A stretch of 35,435 nt of DNA from Pirellulales bacterium (GTDB taxonomy: Bacteria > Planctomycetota > Planctomycetia > Pirellulales > Thermoguttaceae), in NCBI GenBank assembly GCA_016935315.1, contig JAFGRD010000050.1, positions 1 through 35,435 of the forward strand. The letters are read 5' to 3'. A model generated the notes under the pieces. The model did no database searches. It saw only the letters and a list, made by a program, of their open reading frames with translations, and was not told where the DNA came from. The translations under genes were made by a program, and so were the position numbers. Below, one piece after another: positions 26,795 through 34,770 of this stretch. Positions within the stretch are counted from its first letter, which is position 1; each line of letters begins with the position of its first letter.

Positions 26795-28444
26795 TCACTT
26801 GCCGAGTGCTTCCAGGGCCTCGGCCGCTGCGCCGCGGACCGCCTCGTCCGGGTCCTTCAGCGCCTTCTCCAGCGCGCCTCGGGCGTCCTTGGCGTGGGGA
26901 CCCAGCAGTTTCAGCGATTCGATCGCTTGCACGCGGGTCATTGTGTCGGGTTCGGCCAAGGCTTCGGTCAGCACGGGGACCGCCTTCCGGCAGATTTCGG
27001 CTGACGCGGGCTGGATACGACATAGTGCCCACGCACTGGCCATCGACAGGAACTGATCGGGGCCGCCGAGGTTCTTCAGCAATCTCGGCTTGGCGGGCAT
27101 GGCTGCCGGGCCGATCTGACCCAACGCGTAGCAAGCCGCGTAGCGCACGTTCATGTCCTCATCCTGCAGGGCCTTGCCCGCGGCCGGCACGGCCGCTTTG
27201 GCCTCCGGACCAATGGCGGCCAGGGCAAGCAGGATTTCCCCGCGGGTCTCGGCGTTCTCGTCACTCAGTGCTTCGATCAGTGCCGGCACGGCTGCCTTGG
27301 CCGGGGGGCCGATCCGGGCGAGGATTGCCGCCGCCCTGGCGCGGACCTCCTTTGCCCCCAAGGCGCCAATCAACCGCGGCACGGCCTCTTCGCCCAGACC
27401 GGACAGCGCATGCATCACGTCGTTGAGCATTTCCGGACTGGCGTCGTCCATGGCCTTCTTCATCAGCGGCCGGACAACCTCCGGATCAGGGTCCAGGTCG
27501 ATCAGTGCCCGGGCGGCCGCGGCCCGGAGCCTTGGCGCGGGGGCCTTCAGGGCGTCGATCAGCCGCGGAATGACTTCCTTGGCCAGCTCCTTGTCGTCTG
27601 GATTCATCCGAGCCAACGCCCAGAGACTCACGGTGCGAAGAAACGGGGAAGAGGCCTCGTCGTTGGCCAGCTTCCTGATGATCGGTTCGGCCGCCTTGGC
27701 CTTCGGTCCGATGGCGCCGAGGGCGTACACGACCGGCCCGTCGTTGATCGGCTCCTTCTCGTCGAGAACCTTGATCAGGCTGGGAACGGCGCCGGCGGCG
27801 CCCGGCCCGATGGCAGCCAGGGCAAGAATCGCCTCGCGGCAGACCTCGGGCCGATCGTCGGTCTGCAACAGCTTTTCGAGCGCCGGCACTGCTGCTTCGG
27901 CGTCGGACCCGATTTCGGCCAACACCAGGCACGCCCAATAGGTGGCCTTCCTGTTCTCCAGTGCCCGAATCATGCCCGGCACCGCCTCCTTGCCGGCCTC
28001 GGCCAACGCGTCCATGATGTGGATGCGGACTTCCGGCTCCGAATCCTCGAACAGTTTGGTGAAAAGCGGAATCGACACTTCGGGTCCGGGCGCGATACTC
28101 CGATAGGCCCGAACGGCCTCGCGGCGCACCCGAACGTCTTCGTCGCCAGCCAGCCCGGCCAGGGTCTCGGCCGCTGGTTTGGCCGTCGGCCCGATCTGCC
28201 CGAGCGCGTGGGCGGCATGGGCCCGGATTGTCGCCGACGGGTCGCCCAATTGCCCGATCAGGGCGGGGACCGCGCCGTCAAGGTTCTCGCCGGTTCGCCC
28301 CAAAGTGTCGATCGCCTCCAACCGGGCTTTCTCGTCGCCCGTTGCGACCGCCTTCAGCAAATCCGCCCCATCGGCCGCGGCACTGAGCCCCACCGCCGAC
28401 AACAAAACGATCCACGCCAAGGCTGCGACGCCGGATTTCTTCAT
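26795..28444 (-). CDS. Exported HEAT-repeat protein
   Basis: The 549-residue product has a signal peptide (MKKSGVAALAWIVLLSAVGLSAAADG), followed by about fourteen HEAT/PBS-lyase-type repeats covering the rest. The repeats are marked by AVPALI, ALGQIGP and VRxxAAxAL motifs (for example DPSATIRAHAAHALGQIGP and KAAVPALIEALSDENAETR). Such repeats form a curved alpha-solenoid for protein binding, and no catalytic domain is present. The ATG at 28444 is preferred over the in-frame GTG at 28456, because GGAG lies 6 nt before it and the signal peptide begins with its Lys residues. It is divergently transcribed from the small secreted protein at 28673. Its partner is unknown. Confidence 0.9.
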   Translation of the reverse strand: MKKSGVAALAWIVLLSAVGLSAAADGADLLKAVATGDEKARLEAIDTLGRTGENLDGAVPALIGQLGDPSATIRAHAAHALGQIGPTAKPAAETLAGLAGDEDVRVRREAVRAYRSIAPGPEVSIPLFTKLFEDSEPEVRIHIMDALAEAGKEAVPGMIRALENRKATYWACLVLAEIGSDAEAAVPALEKLLQTDDRPEVCREAILALAAIGPGAAGAVPSLIKVLDEKEPINDGPVVYALGAIGPKAKAAEPIIRKLANDEASSPFLRTVSLWALARMNPDDKELAKEVIPRLIDALKAPAPRLRAAAARALIDLDPDPEVVRPLMKKAMDDASPEMLNDVMHALSGLGEEAVPRLIGALGAKEVRARAAAILARIGPPAKAAVPALIEALSDENAETRGEILLALAAIGPEAKAAVPAAGKALQDEDMNVRYAACYALGQIGPAAMPAKPRLLKNLGGPDQFLSMASAWALCRIQPASAEICRKAVPVLTEALAEPDTMTRVQAIESLKLLGPHAKDARGALEKALKDPDEAVRGAAAEALEALGK

Positions 28445-28504
28445 TGCTTGCTCCACATTCGTGCCGCCGGGATCCTCGATATCTGGCCGGCAGGCTGGTA
28501 ACAG

Positions 28505-28540
28505 TTGACACGGGCTGATTTTGGAATACTATACTATACT
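28505..28540 (+). promoter_or_regulatory. Promoter candidate with a tandem ATACT repeat at the -10 region
   Basis: TTGACA at 28505-28510 is followed by three tandem ATACT units at 28526-28540. Possible -10 boxes are TACTAT (16-nt spacer) and TATACT (19-nt spacer). The next gene starts at 28673. The same AT-rich block could serve the divergent HEAT gene. Confidence 0.45.
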
Positions 28541-28672
28541 ACCTTCGAGGAAAAGAAAACTCGGCACGACCGCTGAAGTCTATGCGAGGAAGCACCCTGC
28601 AGGGCCTGGGGTAAGATGTACCACTCTGTGGTGTTGTCGCCTGGGCCGGGTCAACTTCAGGAGATTCATGTG

Positions 28673-29356
28673 ATGAGAGCTCTCGCGATGCTTTTCTCCC
28701 TGGCGGTTCCCGTCGGCGCGCTGGTCGCCTACGCCCAAACCACCCAGCCGATCACGCCACCTAGCAAGACTGCCTATGTGGGCGGTTATGGCGGCTACGG
28801 CCCGTCCTACCATTCCTCGACCGCTGCCGAAGGGGCGATGAGGGGCCTGGGCAATGTGATCCGGTCCCAAGGCCAGGCCAATCTGGACAATTCGGCTGCC
28901 GCCGTCAACTACAGCGTTGCCCGTAGCAACGAAATCCAGAACTACCAAGAGTACACTTCGGCGTACTTCGACACGCGAGCAGCCAACCGTCGGGCCCGAG
29001 CCGCGGAGCGCGGTCCCCGGGCATCCATGGAAGACCTGGTCCGCTACGCGCAGGCGGGCAAGCCGCAGCCGCTCAGCCCGAGCGAAGTGGACTCGGTCAA
29101 CGGCACCATCACTTGGCCCGCCTTCCTGGCCTCGGGAGAATATACGGCCAGCCGAGCCCGGCTGGAGGCCATCTTTGCCCAGCGAGCTGCCCGCGGGGGA
29201 ATTGGGGCCGACGAGTACATGCAGGCCAAACAGGTCACCGACAGAATGCTCGCGCAACTACAAGAGCAAGTCCGCGACATTCCGCCCGCCCAGTATTCCG
29301 CCTCGAAGCGGTTCCTTCAGAGCTTGGCCTACGAGGCAGGCCAACCGGCCGGATAG
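28673..29356 (+). CDS. Small secreted protein of unknown function
   Basis: The 227-residue product begins with a signal peptide (MRALAMLFSLAVPVGALVAYAQ). A Gly/Tyr-rich stretch follows (YVGGYGGYGPSYHSS), then an Ala/Asn/Arg-rich helical region with NYQEYTSAYFDTRAANRRAR, and a compact C-terminal part (WPAFLASGEYTASRARLEAIF through SKRFLQSLAYEAG). I do not recognise a named family. The composition is like many planctomycete-only secreted proteins. CAGGAG lies about 9 nt upstream of the chosen ATG, and earlier in-frame starts lack a site and would spoil the signal peptide. A hairpin overlaps its stop codon. Confidence 0.75.
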   Translation: MRALAMLFSLAVPVGALVAYAQTTQPITPPSKTAYVGGYGGYGPSYHSSTAAEGAMRGLGNVIRSQGQANLDNSAAAVNYSVARSNEIQNYQEYTSAYFDTRAANRRARAAERGPRASMEDLVRYAQAGKPQPLSPSEVDSVNGTITWPAFLASGEYTASRARLEAIFAQRAARGGIGADEYMQAKQVTDRMLAQLQEQVRDIPPAQYSASKRFLQSLAYEAGQPAG

Positions 29357-29363
29357 CCGGTTG
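29342..29363 (+). terminator. Hairpin spanning the stop codon of the small secreted protein
   Basis: CAACCGGC at 29342-29349 pairs perfectly with GCCGGTTG at 29356-29363, across a 6-nt loop containing most of the TAG stop. There is no T-run after it, so it may be an mRNA 3' structure rather than an intrinsic terminator. Confidence 0.3.
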
Positions 29364-29740
29364 TCGGGCGGCCGTGGACGGCTCGCGAAGGCTTGGTGGC
29401 CGGCGTTGCGCCGTTGTCTGCCTCGGCTCGTCGATTAGCTCGCTGCGGGGCTTCGGTCTCGCTACGATCAAGGATTCGCCCGGTTTTGCGGGTCCCGAGG
29501 CCAACGGCCGGCAGGAACGGTGCTCGTCGCTCTCGGCGCCGCACCGTGAGCTATGTTCAAGTATCAGATGCTGTCGAGAGCAGCATTCTGCCCCCTTAGC
29601 GCGAGCGGCCCCCTTGATCCAGGAGGCCCATCGTCGCGGGCTAGGGGGTAGACGCCTTGCCACCGATAACCCCGTGTCGAGCGTTGGCTTCCGGAACTTC
29701 TCGTGGGCCAACCCCCTACTACTGTCTGGAGACAATCACG
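29357..29740. other. Gene-free interval
   Basis: These 384 bases lie between two codirectional small secreted-protein genes. Reading frames on both strands look non-coding. Apart from the hairpin over the preceding stop codon, no promoter, repeat or RNA was recognised. Confidence 0.45.
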
Positions 29741-30391
29741 ATGCAACGTTCAACAAGGCCAACGACCCGCCGGGCTCTTCGAACAGCGGTAGCCCTCCTG
29801 ACGCTGACGGCTTTTGGAGTCGTGGTCGGCCAGGCTCTCTGGGCCGAGACCGTACAGGACCCGGGCGAGGCGGGCGGCGTTCTGCGATTCGATCCGATCA
29901 GCGTATCGCTGAAACCGGTTGCGCCCGAAGAGGTCAAAGTCGGATACGTTTACAACCACTACAGCCGGCGGCTGGGCCACCGCGTATGGAGCTACGTTCA
30001 GCCCGACGGCACGTTCTGGAACGCCTTCGGCGAAGGAACCACTCAGGAGGCCTGGCGATTGGACTTGCGGATCACGCCGCAACAGGGCTACGAGAAAATC
30101 GCCGCCATCGATCCGGAACTCGCCAAGAAGCTCAACGCCAGCGGCGCTCCCGTCTTTCTCCGGCTTGGCAACGACGGCAAGTGGTCGCTGGTCAGCACCG
30201 CGTCTTTTCCAACGGTCTACGATGCCGAAACCGGACACCGTTGGGAGCGGCATTTCAAAAAGTACATTCCGGTCAGCAGCACCTCCGGATATCGCTGGGC
30301 CGTGGTGGCGGGCAAGTACACGCCGCAGGCACACGTTCCGCAGGCACGCGCGTCTGGACGCACGCTGTGTCGGCAATGCAGCGGCGGCTGA
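29741..30391 (+). CDS. Secreted protein of unknown function
   Basis: The 216-residue product starts at the ATG at 29741, with GGAG 9 nt upstream. The longer frame from 29657 lacks a site. The N-terminus is Arg/Thr-rich and is followed by a hydrophobic segment (TAVALLTLTAFGVVVGQALWA), so it is exported or anchored. The mature part is strand-rich, with aromatic motifs (VGYVYNHYSRRLGHRVWSYV, DGTFWNAFGEGTTQ, PVFLRLGNDGKWSLV), and ends with a short tail containing CRQC. No known domain is recognised. It converges on the K+-channel gene, 18 nt between stops. Confidence 0.72.
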   Translation: MQRSTRPTTRRALRTAVALLTLTAFGVVVGQALWAETVQDPGEAGGVLRFDPISVSLKPVAPEEVKVGYVYNHYSRRLGHRVWSYVQPDGTFWNAFGEGTTQEAWRLDLRITPQQGYEKIAAIDPELAKKLNASGAPVFLRLGNDGKWSLVSTASFPTVYDAETGHRWERHFKKYIPVSSTSGYRWAVVAGKYTPQAHVPQARASGRTLCRQCSGG

Positions 30392-30409
30392 AAACTCCGC
30401 CTCATGCCC

Positions 30410-31123
30410 TCATTGTCGCTCGTGGTGGATGATGTATAGCCCCACCAGCCTCGCAATCAGCACGGCCAGGTAGAGCTGCCCCACGACCGCCTCGAGCCAA
30501 GAGAACGTCCTGGCTACCTCCGAGACGGGCGAGACATCGCCGTATCCCAGCGTCGTCAGCGTGACGTAGCTGTGGTAGAGGAAGATGGAGAACCGGTGGT
30601 AGCCAAGGCCTGCATGATCTTCCAGCGGCAGGTACGACTGGGCAATCGTGAACGATCCGGGTTGGCTGAATGCGATCAGTGCGTACACCGTTGCCCAGAC
30701 TACGCCCAGCAGCAAGTATACGCAAATGGACCCGTAGAGCCGGTTGGCGGTCACTTCCCCGTTCTGCAGCACGTCCCGCAGGATCAAGACAACCACGAGA
30801 ATCAAGAAAGTGACGTAGGCCAGGAAGCGAATGACAACCGCGTAGTAGTGGATATCGGCCGCCGCCCCTTCGGTGAAGTAGCTGGCCCAGATGCCCCCGA
30901 GGGCCATGCCGCCCAAGACCAACGTCCCCAGGAACGGCCGCCGTTGCTGGCTCAGGGCGTAGACGGCTGCCGCCACCACGACACAAAGCAGGAGGTTCAG
31001 GATGAGAATGGGCAGCGAGGTCCTCTCGACCAGCGGGTCCACAACTGCCAAGAGAAGCAGGCTCAACAGCAGCAGCAAGTATTTGTTCTCTCGCATCAAG
31101 TGCAGCAGCCACGCTCGATCCAT
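30410..31123 (-). CDS. Potassium-channel-like membrane protein (ion-channel pore domain)
   Basis: The 237-residue protein has hydrophobic helices at about 15-29, 38-56, 64-82, 93-115 and 130-152, then a pore loop and a last helix at about 205-230. The selectivity filter is TLTTLGYGD at 188-196, the classic K+ filter TxGYGD. The charged stretch QRR near 60-62 does not form a clear S4 sensor, so voltage sensing is unlikely. No RCK or cyclic-nucleotide domain follows. The ATG at 31123 has GAGG 8 nt upstream; the frame upstream of it looks non-coding. It would pass K+ through the inner membrane. The order of the first helices is approximate. Confidence 0.87.
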   Translation of the reverse strand: MDRAWLLHLMRENKYLLLLLSLLLLAVVDPLVERTSLPILILNLLLCVVVAAAVYALSQQRRPFLGTLVLGGMALGGIWASYFTEGAAADIHYYAVVIRFLAYVTFLILVVVLILRDVLQNGEVTANRLYGSICVYLLLGVVWATVYALIAFSQPGSFTIAQSYLPLEDHAGLGYHRFSIFLYHSYVTLTTLGYGDVSPVSEVARTFSWLEAVVGQLYLAVLIARLVGLYIIHHERQ

Positions 31124-31238
31124 GGGACTGGCCTCGGCCGGTGGGGGACAGCGGCAGAAGCCGGAAGGAACAGGCATCCGGCAGTTCCCCGCAGTTGCTC
31201 AGCGCACTCGAGCATCATAGACGCCGTGTCTCCCGGAC

Positions 31239-31640
31239 ACAATCATGGTCGTTGCGATTCCGGGCGTTCTGGGCCTGGTATTGACGCTGGCCATTCAAGC
31301 AGTGGTCAACACGGCAAGTGACTACAGTGAAAGCTCCAGCAGTCTGGTACAGCGATTGCTCGCCAAGCTGGAGCAGTGGGACCTTTCCTTCGACCAGATG
31401 AAGATTTCTGAGGGCCCGAAGGCCCAATTGCCCTATACATGGCCGCGCAGACTGTCGGCACGCCTACCGGGCTGCGGTCCAATGGAACGCTGATCCTGAT
31501 TTTCGTGGTGTTCCTGCTTGCTGGTCGCGATCCGCACAAGATGCGGACGGGCATGTACGCCGAAGTCGAGTCGACGACCCGCCGCCATATCACCGCCAAG
31601 TTCGCCTTCTCGGCGGCGATCTTCTGGCCGGCGTTCTCCC
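31239..31640 (+). pseudogene. Decayed AI-2E family transporter (PerM-like) fragment
   Basis: Two overlapping plus-strand frames together resemble the middle of an AI-2E/PerM-family membrane protein. The first (from about 31245) has a membrane helix followed by YSESSSSLVQRLLAKLEQW, the amphipathic periplasmic segment typical of the family. The second (from about 31440) reads GTLILIFVVFLLAGRDP and AEVESTTRRHITAKFAFSA, matching the conserved helix and R-Y-I-x-T-K region. A frameshift near 31430 separates them. Both the N-terminal helices and the C-terminal half are missing. The surrounding 31124-31904 holds no other gene. The homology is recognised by eye. Confidence 0.55.
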
Positions 31641-31904
31641 GGGGCCCACCCAGCCGGCACCGTCCAACTGATGCGACCGATCCAATCAGGTGCACAAACC
31701 CGTGCCTCCGGCACAATCGGAAATCTGCGGCTTCCGCGAACCTGCCACGCGGCGTGTTTTCATTTGGCGGGCTAGGTTTCTATAAGGCACAGACGGCGCC
31801 GTGGGGCTCATTGTCCGAGTGGGTCGGTTGCGGCAATCACCGCCCGCGCCGAAAGCCGTTCGTTCGAGGTAGTGTCGCGTGTGTGTCGGTCTCAGGGGCA
31901 GGGA

Positions 31905-32390
31905 ATGACTGCAACGGTTACGAAAGCTAGAACCATTCGGGTGAAAATGGCCGGAGTTGATTTCGGCAAGAGTCCCGATTTCCTGGAGACGCTGCTTGGA
32001 TCTTGCATCGGCATTGCCGTCTGGGATCGCGGCGGCAAACAAGGAGGCTTGGCGCACATCGTGCTGCCCCGCAGCCGCGGCACCGTGTCGCTGCCGGGAA
32101 AATTCGCCGACACGGCGGTGCTGGAACTGAAAAGGCGACTGGTGGCCCAAGGTGCCTATCCCGGAAGACTGACCGCCAAGATCACCGGCGGAGCGACCAT
32201 GTTCGGCCCGCGCAACGAACGCGACGTGGGCCAGCAAAACTGCCAAGCGGTGCTCGCACATCTCAGAGAGCATGGCATTCCAGTGGTGGCCCAGCATATC
32301 GGCGGAAACAAGGGCCGCATAGTCCGTTTCTCGCTCGCCGACGGGTCCGTCGAGGTCAGTATCGCCCGCGAGGTCGTCGCTGTTCTGTAG
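31905..32390 (+). CDS. cheD: Chemoreceptor glutamine deamidase CheD
   Basis: CheD deamidates specific Gln residues of chemoreceptors and, in other bacteria, interacts with CheC. The 161-residue product has the family signatures: the catalytic Cys34 in LLGSCIGIAVWD, His51 in GLAHIVLP, KITGGATMFG, and GQQN followed by HIGGNKGRIVRF. The start at 31905 has a purine-rich AGGGGCAGGGA directly upstream; longer starts add a non-homologous segment. No other chemotaxis gene is in the window, so it stands alone here. A TATAAG at 31781-31786 could be part of its promoter. A hairpin follows its stop. Confidence 0.92.
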   Translation: MTATVTKARTIRVKMAGVDFGKSPDFLETLLGSCIGIAVWDRGGKQGGLAHIVLPRSRGTVSLPGKFADTAVLELKRRLVAQGAYPGRLTAKITGGATMFGPRNERDVGQQNCQAVLAHLREHGIPVVAQHIGGNKGRIVRFSLADGSVEVSIAREVVAVL

Positions 32391-32410
32391 GATTCGCCGC
32401 CCCGGAACGC

Positions 32411-32439
32411 GAACCCCGGAACGTCGGAACGCGGGGTTC
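32411..32439 (+). terminator. Hairpin downstream of cheD
   Basis: GAACCCCG (32411-32418) and CGGGGTTC (32432-32439) form a perfect 8-bp stem, with a 13-nt loop made of repeated GGAACG units. It lies 21 nt past the cheD stop. No T-run follows, so it is at most a weak terminator. Confidence 0.4.
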
Positions 32440-32451
32440 CCCAAATCGCTC

Positions 32452-32480
32452 TTGAAGCGTTGCGGAGACATTTCTATACT
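32452..32480 (+). promoter_or_regulatory. Probable promoter of the SurA/parvulin-like gene
   Basis: TTGAAG and TATACT are separated by exactly 17 nt. The predicted leader to the ATG at 32559 is about 72 nt. Confidence 0.5.
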
Positions 32481-32558
32481 TGCCCGCCCGCCACGGTGCG
32501 CCATCCGCGGCGTGAATGCGCAATCCCTTGTATAAGAATGGTTTACGGAGGAACCGTC

Positions 32559-34526
32559 ATGTCCTGCGTCTACACCGAAGACGTCATCTCCCGAACCCGC
32601 AGACGCAAGCTGCGACTGGGAATGTTCCTTGGCAGCCTCGTCGTCGTGGCTGTCGCTCTCAGCATCCGGTACTACTGGGGGGCCGATCGGGCCAACGCGA
32701 ATCCCCCGGCACAAGGTTCGGCCGCTGGCCGTGCCACGACCGGCGCGGCAGCCAGCAGGGCGACCCCGTCGTCGCCCTCGGCTACCTCACCCTCGGCGGC
32801 CACCGCAAACCGCAAGTCGCAGCCGAAAACAGTCGCGATGGTCAACGGGCGGCAAGTGTCGCGTGAAGTCCTCGGCCGGGAGTGCCTCCGCCGCTACGGC
32901 GTGCAGGTCCTCGAAAGCGTGGTCAACAAGTATCTGATCGCCCAAGAGTGCCAGCGGCGGGGGATCGTCATCAGCCGGGCCGACGTGGACGCCGAAGTCG
33001 CGCGGATGGCCACGCGATTCTCGATTCCCAAGGACGAGTGGCTGACGCTGCTCGAGAGCGAACGCGGCATCAACCCCACGCAATATGCCGAGGACGTGAT
33101 CTGGCCGATCTTGGCCCTTCGCCGCCTGGCCAGCGACCGGCTGGCCGTGACGCCCGAGGAACTGCGCGAGGAATACGAGGCCAGGTACGGCGCGGCCGTC
33201 GATGCCCGGCTGATCTCCTGCAGCACCCTGGAAAAGGCCCGACAAGTACGCGCCAAGGTGGTGGCCGATCCCGAGCAGTTTCCCAAGCTGGCCAAGCAGT
33301 ATTCCGAGGACGCGCCCAGTGCCAGCCTGGGCGGGCGTATCCAGCCGATCCGCAAGCACGGCAACTTCCCGGAAATCGAGCAGGCGGCCTTCACGATGCA
33401 AGACGGCGAGATCTCGCCGGTAATTCCTGCCGGCGGGCAGTTCGTCATCATCCAGCGAAGCCACCTGCTGCCCGGAGCCAGAGTGGTGGATTCCGCCAAG
33501 GTCGCCCCCAAGTTGGAGGAACTCGTCCGCGACCGAAAGCTCCGCGAGGTCTCCCGCGACGTCTTCCGCCAACTGCAGCAGCAGGCGAAAGTGGTCAACG
33601 TGATGGACGATCCGGTAAAGAGCCGGGCGATGCCGGGCGTGGCGGCCACGATCAACGGCCAGCAGATCACGGTCAACAAGCTGGCCGAGGAGTGTATCGA
33701 GCGGCACGGCCCAGAAGTGCTCGAAGGCACCATCAATCGCACGCTGATCGAGCAGGCCTGTGAAAAACAGAAAATCACCATCACCCCGCAGGACATCGAC
33801 CAGGAAATCGCCCGGGCAGCCGCCGATTCGCTCCCCTTGAAGGACGGCAAGCCGGACATCGAGGCCTGGCTCGAACTGGTCACCGAGCAGCAGGGCGTTT
33901 CCGCCGACGTCTATCGCCGCGACGCCGTTTGGCCCTCGATCGCCTTGAGGAAGCTGGCCAGCGGTTCCGTCAAGCTGACGGAGGAGGACTTGGCGAAGGG
34001 TTTCGAGGCGAACTACGGTCCCCGGGTGCGATGCCGGGCAATCGTCATGAGCGATCTCCGCCGTGCCCAACGTGTGTGGGAAATGGCTCGAGAGAAACCT
34101 ACGGTCGAGCACTTCGGCGAGTTGGCCGTGGAGTACTCGATCGAGCCAGGCAGCCGGGCCTTGCGGGGCGAGATTCCGCCGATCAAAAAGCACGGCGGCC
34201 AGCCGCTTCTGGAACAGGAGGCGTTTGCCCTGAAGCCGGGAGAACTCTCCGGCGTTGTCCAATTGGGCGAGCGCTACGCGATCCTCTATTGCGAAGGCCG
34301 CACCAAGCCGGTCGAGGTCGAGATGGCCTCGGTCCGCGACTTGATCTACAAGGATCTCCACGAGAAGAAGCTGCGGGCGGCAATGGCCGAGTACTTTCGT
34401 CGTTTGCAGGATGCGGCCACCATCGACAACTTGCTGACCGGCACGTCGCAGCGTCCGAAGCAGGCTGCCGGCCCCATGCCCGCCCCCGGCACGCCGAAAC
34501 TGCGCCAGGTGCCCGGCCGCGGCTGA
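32559..34526 (+). CDS. Membrane-anchored protein with two SurA/parvulin-like modules
   Basis: The 655-residue protein starts at the ATG at 32559 (GGAGG 7 nt upstream). A membrane helix at about 20-37 anchors it, and a Pro/Ser/Ala-rich linker runs to about 88. Two homologous modules follow, about 92-345 and 346-615. Each has a SurA-type N-domain (VAMVNGRQVSREVLGREC; VAATINGQQITVNKLAEEC) and then a parvulin-type domain (LAKQYSEDAPSASLGGRI; LAVEYSIEPGSRALRGEI). The His that normally follows the first parvulin strand is absent in both (DARLIS, RCRAIV), so isomerase activity is doubtful and a folding-chaperone role outside the inner membrane is more likely. The C-terminus is Pro-rich. Palindromic element D follows 78 nt after the stop. 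Confidence 0.85.
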   Translation: MSCVYTEDVISRTRRRKLRLGMFLGSLVVVAVALSIRYYWGADRANANPPAQGSAAGRATTGAAASRATPSSPSATSPSAATANRKSQPKTVAMVNGRQVSREVLGRECLRRYGVQVLESVVNKYLIAQECQRRGIVISRADVDAEVARMATRFSIPKDEWLTLLESERGINPTQYAEDVIWPILALRRLASDRLAVTPEELREEYEARYGAAVDARLISCSTLEKARQVRAKVVADPEQFPKLAKQYSEDAPSASLGGRIQPIRKHGNFPEIEQAAFTMQDGEISPVIPAGGQFVIIQRSHLLPGARVVDSAKVAPKLEELVRDRKLREVSRDVFRQLQQQAKVVNVMDDPVKSRAMPGVAATINGQQITVNKLAEECIERHGPEVLEGTINRTLIEQACEKQKITITPQDIDQEIARAAADSLPLKDGKPDIEAWLELVTEQQGVSADVYRRDAVWPSIALRKLASGSVKLTEEDLAKGFEANYGPRVRCRAIVMSDLRRAQRVWEMAREKPTVEHFGELAVEYSIEPGSRALRGEIPPIKKHGGQPLLEQEAFALKPGELSGVVQLGERYAILYCEGRTKPVEVEMASVRDLIYKDLHEKKLRAAMAEYFRRLQDAATIDNLLTGTSQRPKQAAGPMPAPGTPKLRQVPGRG

Positions 34527-34604
34527 CCGCCGGCCGGTCGTGCCGCTTGTGCGGCCTGTAGCGGATATTCGCTTAATGCGGGCCGGGTCGCGTGCCGATG
34601 CTCT

Positions 34605-34707
34605 TATTGATGCTTGCACAGTCAATGCGCGAGGGCGACCAACGGAAGCCCGATTCTTCCGGCCCCCCGTTGGTCGGCTTGGATCATTCGCAATGCAACC
34701 ATCCATA
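34605..34707 (+). mobile_element. Palindromic MITE-like element, copy D
   Basis: The 99-bp body (34607-34705) is flanked by TA on both sides. The left end is TTGATGCTTGCA, the right end TGCAACCATCCA, and the inner arms CCAACGGAAG and CCCCCGTTGG, making it the most diverged copy. It ends 63 nt before the small secreted-protein start. Its right end plus flank contains CATAAT, which could act as a -10 box. Confidence 0.8.
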
Positions 34708-34770
34708 ATACAATGACCCAGTTTGCGGGCGCTGTGGCGCCCGTGCAGCTTGTCAAAAAGGGGGGACTCC

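Noticed and set aside
15467-34707. Reading the four palindromes as integron attC sites or as a CRISPR-like repeat
   Set aside because: They lack the RYYYAAC/GTTRRRY core sites, no integrase is present, spacing is kilobases with ordinary genes between them, and TA flanks fit transposition better.
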